A stretch of DNA of 35,417 nucleotides from CAYSEQ01 sp964430475 (GTDB lineage: Bacteria; Patescibacteriota; Microgenomatia; UBA8517): NCBI GenBank assembly GCA_964430475.1, contig CAYSEQ010000011.1, positions 1 through 35,417 on the forward strand, in the 5' to 3' direction. This document shows, in pieces, positions 24,776 through 33,226 of the stretch. The first letter of the stretch is position 1. Each line of letters begins with the position of its first letter. Below the pieces are notes generated by a model. It did not search any database. It worked only from the letters and a program-made list of their open reading frames with translations, and had not been told where the DNA came from. Position numbers and translations under genes: made by a program.

Positions 24776-26197
24776 TTACTCCTCGGGTTTAATCTCGGCA
24801 ACACTCCCGATAAATAGAAACTTCTCCTCGGGTATATGGTCGTACCTTCCACTTACTATCCCGTTTAGATCCTCAATAGCAGTTTTTAAAGGTATATAGC
24901 TTCCTGCCTGACCACTTTGAGACTCTGTTACAAAAAATCGCTGTGTTAAAAAATTTTTAATTTTTTTGGCTCTCCTATAAACAATTTGGTCTTCTCCGGA
25001 AAGTTCAGATTCTCCTACTAACGAAACTATTCTTTCAAGAGTTTGTGCTTGTTTAAGCATGAGCTTTGCCTTTAACGCAACTTCATAGTGTAAATCACCA
25101 ACAATATTCGGATGAAGAGAGGTTGACGAAGTTGCAAGAACATCTATAGCTGGCAAAATCCCTTCCTGATACAAATTTCTTGATAAAACAACAATGGAAT
25201 CAAGATAAGGAAAAATACTTTGTACACCATGATCAAGAATATCATCAGCAGGCACATAGATTGCCTCGATAGTCGTTATTGAAGCGTTTTGCCTGGAAAC
25301 AAGCCTCTCATGAAATTCCGCCATTTCTCTTTCTAGGGTTGCTTGATAACCGTCTTCCGAGGGCAGATTTGATGTTAAAACAGAAATTTCATTTCCAGCT
25401 TGGACAAAACGGTAAACATTATCTATAAAAAAAATTATTTCGCTTTGTAAAGTATCCCTAAAATATTCAGCCAATGTCACTGCGCTATACGCCGATAAAA
25501 ATCTTACAGCTGGATTTTCTCCCATTGGTCCAAATATCAAAGCTGAATTCTCCAGTACCTTAGATTGAAGTAGCTCCTTGTAAAGTTCTAGTCCTTCTCT
25601 GGATCTTTCCCCTACACCCGAAAAAATAGAAATAAACTTCTTACCTTCTTTAGTTATAATATTGTGCAAAATTTCAGTAAGTAGAATAGTCTTCCCTACA
25701 CCCGCACCACCAAAAAGACCCATTTTGCCTCCCCTTAAAAGAGGGCAGAAAATATCAATCGCCTTAATTCCTGTTTCCAGAACCTCGGTTTTTGTAAATA
25801 CATCAACCAATCTTGCCCTTGAATGAATAGGCATAGAAGTTTCAGAAATAACTTTTCCTTTCTCATCAAGAGGATTTCCAAAAATGTCTACTACCCTGCC
25901 CAAAAGGTTTTTTCCAACTGGGAATAGTATTTGTGTCTGAGTATTTAAGACTTTGGCTCCGCGATAAAGCTTATCAGTCGAAGAAAGTGCCAAACAATAA
26001 AAAGAATCCTCTTTTGAACTTGAATAAACCTCCAAAAAAAATTCGGAATCGTCTACTAATACTAAAAGATCATGAATGGCGGGTTTTTGGTATGGAAATT
26101 CAACCTCAACCACCTGTCCCTTAACACTTTTTATTTTTCCAACATACTTCGGATCTTGTACCGAGGCTATTTTCTTTTCTTCAATCTGCTTCTCCAT
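24776..26197 (-). CDS. F-type ATP synthase beta subunit
   Basis: Catalytic subunit of F1. Walker A GGAGVGKT at 163-170, catalytic Glu197 in GVGERSREGLELY, the region IIFFIDNVYRFVQAGNEIS (usual DNIFRFTQAGSEVS), VPADDILDHG and the C-terminal QRFFVTESQSG. All catalytic positions I can check are kept. 473 residues, normal. The first 17 residues are a charged extension before the beta-barrel. The start follows atpG by 13 bases. Confidence 0.97.
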   Translation of the reverse strand: MEKQIEEKKIASVQDPKYVGKIKSVKGQVVEVEFPYQKPAIHDLLVLVDDSEFFLEVYSSSKEDSFYCLALSSTDKLYRGAKVLNTQTQILFPVGKNLLGRVVDIFGNPLDEKGKVISETSMPIHSRARLVDVFTKTEVLETGIKAIDIFCPLLRGGKMGLFGGAGVGKTILLTEILHNIITKEGKKFISIFSGVGERSREGLELYKELLQSKVLENSALIFGPMGENPAVRFLSAYSAVTLAEYFRDTLQSEIIFFIDNVYRFVQAGNEISVLTSNLPSEDGYQATLEREMAEFHERLVSRQNASITTIEAIYVPADDILDHGVQSIFPYLDSIVVLSRNLYQEGILPAIDVLATSSTSLHPNIVGDLHYEVALKAKLMLKQAQTLERIVSLVGESELSGEDQIVYRRAKKIKNFLTQRFFVTESQSGQAGSYIPLKTAIEDLNGIVSGRYDHIPEEKFLFIGSVAEIKPEE

Positions 26198-26210
26198 AAA
26201 ATTTAATCCC

Positions 26211-27083
26211 CTACCTTAAAGACAGTATTGAACTTAAATTATTAAGTTGCTTTTTATTTTCTATTATATGAGTAAGTTTTAGTTTTTTAACCTTCAAATT
26301 TTCCAACGCTTTTCTAACATTATCAGCAGCTTTATCCATAGCAAGAATCCTTGAAGCAAATTTAGCAAGTTGGGATTCTTTGATTGCTTGATCGAAAAGT
26401 GAGGCAAAAATTTGCGTTTCAAAAAACATTAATATTTTCTCTACATCCGGCTCAAATATAAACTTGGTTTTGGGTTGTTCAACCCTTCCCAAAATTGGTG
26501 TCCCTGCGGAAATTTCAACCACAGTTGGCTTCTGAGTGACAACTGTCAAGTATTTACCATAATAAACCCTAATCACTTCGTATTGAACAAGATGTTTAAT
26601 AGCCTCACTAAGCTTAGCCCTATCTGTTCCAAAATCTGGAAGTTCAAAATATGTAAATGGATGATCCGGTGCCTTGCTTACGAAAAGATTCTTTCCAATC
26701 CTACCGATAATTGTCACTTCAACATCTTTGTTTTGTCTTACATCCTCCATAAACTTATCAAAAGTCTTTCTTATTACATCTCCGTAAAAGGGAGTATTTG
26801 CAGAAATAAGAACAGCCACGGACTTGCCGTTATGGGCTAAAAAGGTAATTTTTCCTCCCTCTTTAAGTTTCCCAGCCTGGACTAGTTCGGAAAGCTTTTG
26901 TGCATAAGACTTTAGACAATCTTGAAAAATACTTTCAATAGATGCCAAGAAATTCCTAGATTTAAGGACATTTTCCCGAATTCTCTTCATTCTTGCAGCC
27001 GCTATTTCTCCATAAACCTCAGTAAGCGTCAGCAAAGACGAAACTTCTTCTATTTCATTCTTGATTTGTTTAGTAAATAACAT
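26211..27083 (-). CDS. F-type ATP synthase gamma subunit
   Basis: Rotor shaft. The 290 residues start with a long helix (KQIKNEIEEVSSLLTLTEVYGEIAAARMKRI, shortened here as the N-terminal coil, 5-34) and end with the second helix of the antiparallel coil, ILAMDKAADNVRKALENLK, matching the conserved MIAMKSATDNA block. The globular Rossmann-like middle is diverged from well-studied gammas but the length is typical. It lies between atpA and atpD in the standard order. Confidence 0.9.
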   Translation of the reverse strand: MLFTKQIKNEIEEVSSLLTLTEVYGEIAAARMKRIRENVLKSRNFLASIESIFQDCLKSYAQKLSELVQAGKLKEGGKITFLAHNGKSVAVLISANTPFYGDVIRKTFDKFMEDVRQNKDVEVTIIGRIGKNLFVSKAPDHPFTYFELPDFGTDRAKLSEAIKHLVQYEVIRVYYGKYLTVVTQKPTVVEISAGTPILGRVEQPKTKFIFEPDVEKILMFFETQIFASLFDQAIKESQLAKFASRILAMDKAADNVRKALENLKVKKLKLTHIIENKKQLNNLSSILSLR

Positions 27084-27105
27084 AAATCTAGAGATTTGCC
27101 GGGAT

Positions 27106-28554
27106 TCAAATTTCCAAAACGAACTCTTTGTTTTTCTTTATATAATCTATCAACTCAGAAAGGGTATTGGTTTTCTGAATTAATTGATCTACCTTTTGTC
27201 TATATTTATTGTTAGTCAAATATTCTAAAACTATCGTCTTCAAGGCTCTTTTTAAATCCTCATCTTTGGTAGTGTTAAACATGCCAGCCCAAATACTTGC
27301 CAAAAGAATGATATTAATATTCAAAGGAACAATTTCATCAGGTTCTTGGTTTAAAAATATATCAATTTTTGCACCCAAACTTAAGATATTTCTAGCGGTC
27401 TCACCCACTTCTGCCCCAAAGTGTAAAAATTCCTTCATCCGCTCATATTGGACAAGAAAACTTAAAAGTTGTCTACTTACATCTCTTTGCAAAGGAGTCT
27501 GAGTTTGATGTCCTACCCTCGTAACTGACAAAAAGGGATTAACCGCAGGCCTTTTGCCTTGATTGTATAAATCTATATCAAAAAATATATGACCATCTGT
27601 CATCGCCATCAAATTTGTTTGTAAAAACCCGGATATGTCGCCCAAAATACTTTCAGCCACCGGCAAACAAGTAATAGAACCATTTTTAAAATTTCCTGCT
27701 CTTTCAACTAACCTTGAATGTATATAAAAAATGTCTCCCGGATAAGCGCTTCTTCCTGGAAAACGTCTTGCTAAAAGGGAAATTTCGCGATAGGCTCTTG
27801 CATGGGTAGTCATATCATCTAAGATAATTAGAACATCCCTACCTTGATCTCGAAAAAATTCAGCCAGGCTCATTGCTGAGTAAGGCGTTAAAAAAATAAG
27901 ACCCGTTGGGCTTGATGAAGTAGAGGCAATTATTACGAGTTTTTCAAGTATTTTTTTCTCAAGAAAGAATTCATATAATCTTTTAATATCAACAATTTTC
28001 TGACCAATACTTGTATAGATACAAATAGTACCTTTATTTGCCTGATGTAGTACCGTTTGAAGTAAAAAGTCGGTTTTACCTGTTTTTCTATCGCCAATAA
28101 CCAACTCCCTTTGTCCTTTACCTAGAGGCACAACAAGATCAACAATTGTCACTCCTGTCTCAAGGGGTTTTTCAACTTCTCTTCTTTCCACCAGTCTTGG
28201 GCTCCTCCCTTCAATGCGACGGAATTCGGTTATCTTTATCTCACCCTTATGATCAAAAGGCCTTCCTAGCGGGTCGACAAATCTACCCAATAACCCTTCT
28301 CCAACTCCGAAGTTGAGAAATTCTCCAGTTCGCACCACTTTTGTACCTACCTTGAGATCGCTACCCGTTAGAAGGACTACTTCAACCTTTTCCGGATAAA
28401 TTGAAAAGACATGCCCAAGATCATTATTCTCAAAGAGGACCACTTCATTTGGATGGACCTCTGGAAGTCCGGAAACATAAACAATAGAGCGCAAAGATTC
28501 TTCCACGAATCCAATCTCGCCAATCTTTTCAAGATAAAAATCAAAGTTTTCCAT
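27106..28554 (-). CDS. F-type ATP synthase alpha subunit
   Basis: Non-catalytic nucleotide-binding subunit of F1. Walker A GDRKTGKT (154-161), the LETGVTIVDLVVPLGKGQRELV block, LDDMTTHARAYREISLL, PGRSAYPGDIFYIHSRLVERAG and the arginine finger in SVTRVGHQTQT. 482 residues, about 20 fewer than usual; most of the loss is in the N-terminal helix that binds the delta subunit. The gap to atpH (98 bases) is the longest inside the cluster and may hold an internal promoter. Confidence 0.97.
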   Translation of the reverse strand: MENFDFYLEKIGEIGFVEESLRSIVYVSGLPEVHPNEVVLFENNDLGHVFSIYPEKVEVVLLTGSDLKVGTKVVRTGEFLNFGVGEGLLGRFVDPLGRPFDHKGEIKITEFRRIEGRSPRLVERREVEKPLETGVTIVDLVVPLGKGQRELVIGDRKTGKTDFLLQTVLHQANKGTICIYTSIGQKIVDIKRLYEFFLEKKILEKLVIIASTSSSPTGLIFLTPYSAMSLAEFFRDQGRDVLIILDDMTTHARAYREISLLARRFPGRSAYPGDIFYIHSRLVERAGNFKNGSITCLPVAESILGDISGFLQTNLMAMTDGHIFFDIDLYNQGKRPAVNPFLSVTRVGHQTQTPLQRDVSRQLLSFLVQYERMKEFLHFGAEVGETARNILSLGAKIDIFLNQEPDEIVPLNINIILLASIWAGMFNTTKDEDLKRALKTIVLEYLTNNKYRQKVDQLIQKTNTLSELIDYIKKNKEFVLEI

Positions 28555-28652
28555 CGTTAAAAGTCAATAGTTAAGGAATCTTCTTCTTTTAAACTTTATT
28601 TAAAACCCAATATGGATTTGAAATTGATAAAACTTTAAGATACCTTCTAAAT

Positions 28653-29132
28653 TTACTCTCTTGGAGTTGCCAACATTTGAACCAACTCTTCTTTCCTTTC
28701 CTCCACTTCCCTCTCAAACACTTTTTTGAGAGAAAAATCCCTATATTGACCTTGCCAGATAATTTTAGCTCCTCCCAAGATTTCCCGATCTACTGCGATA
28801 TCCAAGACTACGCCTTCTCCAATATTTTTTCTTACAAAGTTAAAAAACTTATCAATGCTAAGTTCAGTCGGTTCAAAAGCTAATATTAAAGTTAGATATT
28901 TTAAACTTTCTAGTTTTTCCTTAAGCTTCCTAAGGTATTCAATTTTATCACCAGCATCAGCCCACTCCTTCGTAAGAATTTCAACAACCCATGGCCTTAT
29001 ATTTGATTTTAAAAAAGATTCAAACGCCACAGAATCCTTACTAAAAAGATGGTCAATAATAAGATCTATCTCTTCCTTGAGCTTTTCGACTTCAATTTTA
29101 GTACGAACCCGAGAAAGAATTTCAGAATACAT
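28653..29132 (-). CDS. F-type ATP synthase delta subunit
   Basis: Peripheral-stalk subunit joining b to F1. 159 residues, diverged, but position and the C-terminal block (EGVVLDIAVDREILGGAKIIW, then LKKVFEREVEERKEEL) match OSCP/delta. The start overlaps the end of atpF by 11 bases, so translation is coupled. Confidence 0.85.
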   Translation of the reverse strand: MYSEILSRVRTKIEVEKLKEEIDLIIDHLFSKDSVAFESFLKSNIRPWVVEILTKEWADAGDKIEYLRKLKEKLESLKYLTLILAFEPTELSIDKFFNFVRKNIGEGVVLDIAVDREILGGAKIIWQGQYRDFSLKKVFEREVEERKEELVQMLATPRE

Positions 29133-29781
29133 CTTGCTTTTTAGCTTCCTCCAAAGCCTTAAGAACCAACTTTTCGTGTTCTTCCAAAGAAATTTCTTTC
29201 GATAAAACTCTTTTGGTCAATTCAGCTATATATTCAACTGCATTCTCATCTATTTGCCTTTTTCTTGCCTCTTTGTACTTTTCAATCTCATGCTGAGCGG
29301 AAACTACAGAATCCTCAAGAGACTTTAGAATCTTCTGTTGCGCATCCTGAACTTCTTTAGCCAAGGTTGCCCTGAAACCATCAATTGCGGAAACCATAAA
29401 GACCTTGAGTTCATTGGGAATATTTTTTAACATTGCATAAGATTCCTGCTGAATACTATTAAGACTTTCTCGATATACTTTTGCGTAGATATCATTAGCT
29501 TTTCTTATTTCCTCTCCCAACTCCTCTTGATAGTCTTCCAAAAACTTTTCCGCTCTGGAAATTATATTTTTTGCTTCAATGTTGGCTTCTTCCAAAATTT
29601 CTCGCGACTTTTGTCTTGCTTTGGATAAAATTTCTTCAGGATCAACTTCTTTCTTACCACCTTTTTTCAATTCTAAATATTTATTAATTAACCAAATATA
29701 AGAAATAACCAATGCTATTAAAAGAAGCACTAAAGAAGCAAAAATTAGAAAAGCTATGTAAATAATTGTTTGATCAAGCAT
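29122..29781 (-). CDS. F-type ATP synthase b subunit
   Basis: Peripheral stalk of Fo. One N-terminal membrane helix (about 6-32) followed by a long charged helix with ILEEANIEAKNIISRAEKF. At 219 residues it is longer than the usual 155-175. It starts two bases after the gpmI stop, and AAGGAGGT, a full Shine-Dalgarno match, lies in the last codons of gpmI 12-13 bases before the ATG. There is no subunit a or canonical c gene before it. Confidence 0.9.
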   Translation of the reverse strand: MLDQTIIYIAFLIFASLVLLLIALVISYIWLINKYLELKKGGKKEVDPEEILSKARQKSREILEEANIEAKNIISRAEKFLEDYQEELGEEIRKANDIYAKVYRESLNSIQQESYAMLKNIPNELKVFMVSAIDGFRATLAKEVQDAQQKILKSLEDSVVSAQHEIEKYKEARKRQIDENAVEYIAELTKRVLSKEISLEEHEKLVLKALEEAKKQDVF

Positions 29782-29783
29782 TT

Positions 29784-31496
29784 TTATACTTCAACCTCCT
29801 TGGCAATCCTTGAATTTTCCTCTTTTTCAAAAAGATTTTTCCCTGTCATTTCTTGAGGAACCTCAATGCCCATAAGATGCAAAATAGTTGGAGCAATATC
29901 AGAAAGTCCGCCGGATCCAAGAGTTAGCGCTTTACCTTGCAAACCCCTATTGATAACAATTAGTGGCACTGGGTTATTTGAATGATCAGTATTCAGAGAT
30001 CCTCTTGAGGTTGTATAAAAATAGGAAATGGTTGGGAAAGTAAGCATTTCTTCAGCATTGCCATGATCAGCTGTCACGAAAATTGTACCATCTCTCTCGA
30101 GAACTTTATCTACCAGTTTCCCTAGGTATTTGTCTACAGCCTCGATTGCAATGACTGTTGCCTTGACATTACCAGTATGGGCAACCATATCCGGATTAGC
30201 AAAATTTATTACCACAAAATGAAAAATATCCCTATCAAGTTGCCTTATGCATTCTTTAACTAGTTCAGGAAGAGACATCTCTGGTTTTTTGTCGTAAGTG
30301 GAAACCTTGGGTGAAGGGACAATAACCCATTCCTCACCTGGGAATGGTTTTTCAATTCCTCCATTGAAGTAATAAGTCACAAACCTTTCTTTCTCACTCT
30401 CAGCCATATGAAGTTGTCTCAAACCCTTATTAGATATTACCTCAGAAATAGTACCCGTTATCCTTTGGGGTGGAAATGCGATTGCGGATACAGGTATGTT
30501 CTTATGATATTCGGTCATGGTTACAAAAAATAAATTATTAATGATCTTCCCTCTTTGAAAAGTTTTTCCTATCTCTATCTCGCCTTCTTCCCTCGAGGTT
30601 TCAGGGTTGTAACCAAAATCAAAATGCCTTAAAGTTTCGAAGTTCGGAAGCACCATAGCTATCGTCAGTTGTCGAGGTCTGTCTATCCGATAATTAAAAA
30701 AAATTACGGCATCATTATCTTCAACCCTGCCTACAGGACCGTGTGAATCCGCAATAACAGTTGGTTCAATAAACTCATCAGTCTGTCCACGTGCGTAAGC
30801 ACTCTTGACAGCATCTAAAGCACTTGATGTCTGAATCGCAAGACCTTCTACAATTGCTTTATAAGCCTTTTCAGTTCTTTCCCAGCGTCTATCCCGGTCC
30901 ATCGCGTAGTATCGCCCAGAAACAGATGCAATTTTGCCGAGTTTCAGAGTCTCAAGTTGCCTCTCAATTCTTTCTATTATCTCTATTCCCTCCTTTGGAG
31001 GAGAATCCCGACCATCAGTGAAAAGGTGAAGATAGACTTCTTTCAAATCTTCTTTTTTACAAAATTGCAAAAGAGCAAAAAGATGCGAGAGCGAAGAATG
31101 CACCCTTCCACTTCCAACAAGCCCCATTAGGTGGAGCCTCGAAGAATTTCTCTTGACATGTTCGCTTGCCTTTATAAAAGCTTCGTTTTCAAAAAAATCC
31201 CCCTTTTCTATCGCTAAATCTATCCTCTTAAGATCTTGCAAAACAACCCTGCCTGCTCCAATAGTCAAATGCCCTACCTCGGTATTGCCAACCTCATTTG
31301 CCGGTAGACCAACAGATTCCCCTGAGGCAATAAGAGTGGTATGAGGGTAGGTTTCGAGATACTTTTTAAAATTAGGGGTTTCAGCCAGGGTTATAGCATT
31401 ACCTTGAGAAGGAGGCGCAAGTCCAAACCCATCGAGTATCACAAGGACAAAGGGTTTTATTTTATAATCTTTCTTCTTAAAAAATGACAGGAACAT
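29784..31496 (-). CDS. 2,3-bisphosphoglycerate-independent phosphoglycerate mutase
   Basis: Glycolytic enzyme interconverting 3- and 2-phosphoglycerate with two Mn ions. From the ATG at 31496 it is 570 residues, slightly longer than the usual 510-550. Blocks: VILDGFGLAP with metal ligand D22, LPANEVGNTEVGHLTIGAGR, FTDGRDSPP, SGRYYAMDRDRRWER, FFNYRIDRPRQL, and the metal-binding TADHGNAEEM and TDHSNNPVPLI. The catalytic nucleophile, normally Ser in GNSEVGH, is Thr here (T72, codon ACC). A TTG at 31502 is an alternative start. It sits within the ATP synthase cluster, two bases before atpF and about a dozen bases after the upstream gene, so it is co-transcribed. Confidence 0.93.
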   Translation of the reverse strand: MFLSFFKKKDYKIKPFVLVILDGFGLAPPSQGNAITLAETPNFKKYLETYPHTTLIASGESVGLPANEVGNTEVGHLTIGAGRVVLQDLKRIDLAIEKGDFFENEAFIKASEHVKRNSSRLHLMGLVGSGRVHSSLSHLFALLQFCKKEDLKEVYLHLFTDGRDSPPKEGIEIIERIERQLETLKLGKIASVSGRYYAMDRDRRWERTEKAYKAIVEGLAIQTSSALDAVKSAYARGQTDEFIEPTVIADSHGPVGRVEDNDAVIFFNYRIDRPRQLTIAMVLPNFETLRHFDFGYNPETSREEGEIEIGKTFQRGKIINNLFFVTMTEYHKNIPVSAIAFPPQRITGTISEVISNKGLRQLHMAESEKERFVTYYFNGGIEKPFPGEEWVIVPSPKVSTYDKKPEMSLPELVKECIRQLDRDIFHFVVINFANPDMVAHTGNVKATVIAIEAVDKYLGKLVDKVLERDGTIFVTADHGNAEEMLTFPTISYFYTTSRGSLNTDHSNNPVPLIVINRGLQGKALTLGSGGLSDIAPTILHLMGIEVPQEMTGKNLFEKEENSRIAKEVEV

Positions 31497-31508
31497 TTTC
31501 AATTTCGC

Positions 31509-32276
31509 CTAGAGTATCAATATAAGGTATGCAATTCCCAATCCTACTGCAACTATAACAATAGTTAGCAAAATATTTAAAAATATAGTTAACTGTATCA
31601 CCCTCTTTGCCAAAGGGTTTCTACCCACTGCCTCAATACCAGTTCTTGAGGATCTACCAAAATAAATCATGCCTAAACTAAAAGAAATGATAACCATTAA
31701 AGAGGCTAAAATGTATCTTAATGACTCAACAGGTTCAAAAACAGGAACAGTTATCCCCTCCCTTATAAATTGCAAAAGATTCCCCCTTCCACCGGCAATG
31801 TTGGCTGGATGTATATTGACCAAAACTTGAATTTTAGCAATCTCTTGGGGATTATCAGAAGAATAATCCTGCAATGCAGTACCCAACACATATCCCCCTC
31901 GGACTGCCTTTTGACCCACCCCGGCAATCTCCGAAGTTGTAATAAAATCTCCCTCACTAATACTTCCATTTGCCAAAGATACTCTTACTTGAGCAATCCC
32001 GGAGTTTATCAACGGTCTTGCACTGGGAAGATCAGGATCATTAATTATCGCAGATGGATGATCACTGATAACACCCAAAATGCTGGTACTGTAACTTTCC
32101 TGGCATCGTTTATTACCATCAGAATAAGTACAAATTATATCCCCATCTTGTGCATCTGGATCGGAAATGGGAGCAACAATTGCTATACCTGATGAGCTTA
32201 TTTGGGCAAGAATTCTGTTAGAAAAATAAGCAAAAAAAGAAATTAAAATTAAACTCAGGGGCAGAAATTTTTTCAT
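31509..32276 (-). CDS. Exported protein ending in an ATP-synthase-c-like helical hairpin
   Basis: A 255-residue protein not assigned to a named family. It has a signal peptide (1-24, cut after ILA), an outer domain (25-185) with SILGVISDHPSAIIND and the motif SEGDFITTSEIAGVGQKAVRGGYVLGTAL, which resembles short domains of tail-fibre or surface proteins, then TM1 (about 187-207), a cytoplasmic loop GRSSRTGIEAVGRNPLAKR (207-225), and TM2 (about 228-254). The loop and topology recall subunit c of Fo (EAIARQP or RNP loop; both ends outside). The Asp/Glu that carries the ion in TM2 is missing: the residue about 20 after the loop Arg is Ile, and TM2 has no acidic residue. It is first in the cluster and lies where subunits a and c usually are. 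Confidence 0.7.
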   Translation of the reverse strand: MKKFLPLSLILISFFAYFSNRILAQISSSGIAIVAPISDPDAQDGDIICTYSDGNKRCQESYSTSILGVISDHPSAIINDPDLPSARPLINSGIAQVRVSLANGSISEGDFITTSEIAGVGQKAVRGGYVLGTALQDYSSDNPQEIAKIQVLVNIHPANIAGGRGNLLQFIREGITVPVFEPVESLRYILASLMVIISFSLGMIYFGRSSRTGIEAVGRNPLAKRVIQLTIFLNILLTIVIVAVGLGIAYLILIL

Positions 32277-33226
32277 TTTAGACTCAATTTTTATTAATCT
32301 CTTATAAATTTTATAGTAGTATCAAATAAAACAAAAAGCAACACTACTTAATTAGAATAACCAATTATAACTTTACATCTGTGAAAAAAATTCAAATGTC
32401 CAAAACTTTTGAAGCTTAAATGTCCAATATTTTTAAAAAAATCTTTAAAAGTGAGGCTAAATTTATAAAATGTATATAATAAATTCCTATAGGAAAGTTG
32501 TGGTCCTCCGATCTAGTACTTTTCAAAATGTATTTAGTATATTCAAAAAGTTATCAATTTACTACCCACTTTATCCTCCAAAGTAAACTAAAGCGATATA
32601 TTTTTTACCCCACTAATTAGTAAGAAACCCTATTTTTAACACAAGTAAAGCTTGAATCTACTTATATAAAAACTTAAAAACCTTTTTATACTCTTAAGTA
32701 AAAAAAATTCAAAAAAATTATATTAAGGTGAAATCTGATAAAATAATAACCTGCCTAATTTTTAAAAAATCTAAACAAAGAAGTAAGAAAATAATTAACG
32801 CATTATAAACGCAAATATAAAATTAGGTTTGTAATAAAGTCATAAACTATGCAAATCTAACTGGAATTTCCTAATAATTTCTGAAGATTCTACTAAGTTA
32901 TGCTTCTTATTAAATTTCATAAATCTTGCAAACTCTAATGCCCCGGCTTTCTTATCCCTTGAAATAGTGGCTCAAAAGTCTTACCTTTATGACTAGGACT
33001 TAATATATCAAAATATATTAAATCTTTGTTAGTCTTTTTCTTCTGCCTTTTAAAATTTTCTGAATAAATCCTTTTGAGAACCTTTTTAATCAAAATCAAC
33101 AATACACTATAAATAAAAAGGCTCTTGACAAATCCTTTCAAAAGGTTCTTAATAAAAATTAGACATTTAGCTTTAAAATGTCCAAAATTTAAATCTAATT
33201 GACCAAAATTAGATTACCTGCCCAAA
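32277..33226. other. Long AT-rich non-coding region
   Basis: About 950 bases between the divergent ATP synthase cluster and the large surface-protein gene. It is very AT-rich and has no ORF that I would call a gene. AAATGTCC occurs three times (32394-32401, 32418-32425, 33176-33183). A TTGACA is at 33125-33130, with a poor -10 (TAATAA or TTAATA, spacer 18-19) after it. Two tandem inverted repeats follow at 33162-33214. Confidence 0.55.
33162..33214 (+). promoter_or_regulatory. Two tandem inverted repeats before the large surface-protein gene
   Basis: GACATTT (33162-33168) pairs with AAATGTC (33176-33182) across a 7-base loop, and ATCTAATT (33193-33200) pairs perfectly with AATTAGAT (33207-33214) across a 6-base loop. 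The second ends 12 bases before the ATG at 33227. They could be operators for the DNA-binding domain encoded by the same gene, or RNA hairpins that affect translation. Confidence 0.55.

Noticed and set aside
32935..33141. Possible small membrane protein of 68 residues on the minus strand
   Set aside because: It starts at a TTG, has no ribosome-binding site, lies in very AT-rich sequence and has composition expected by chance.
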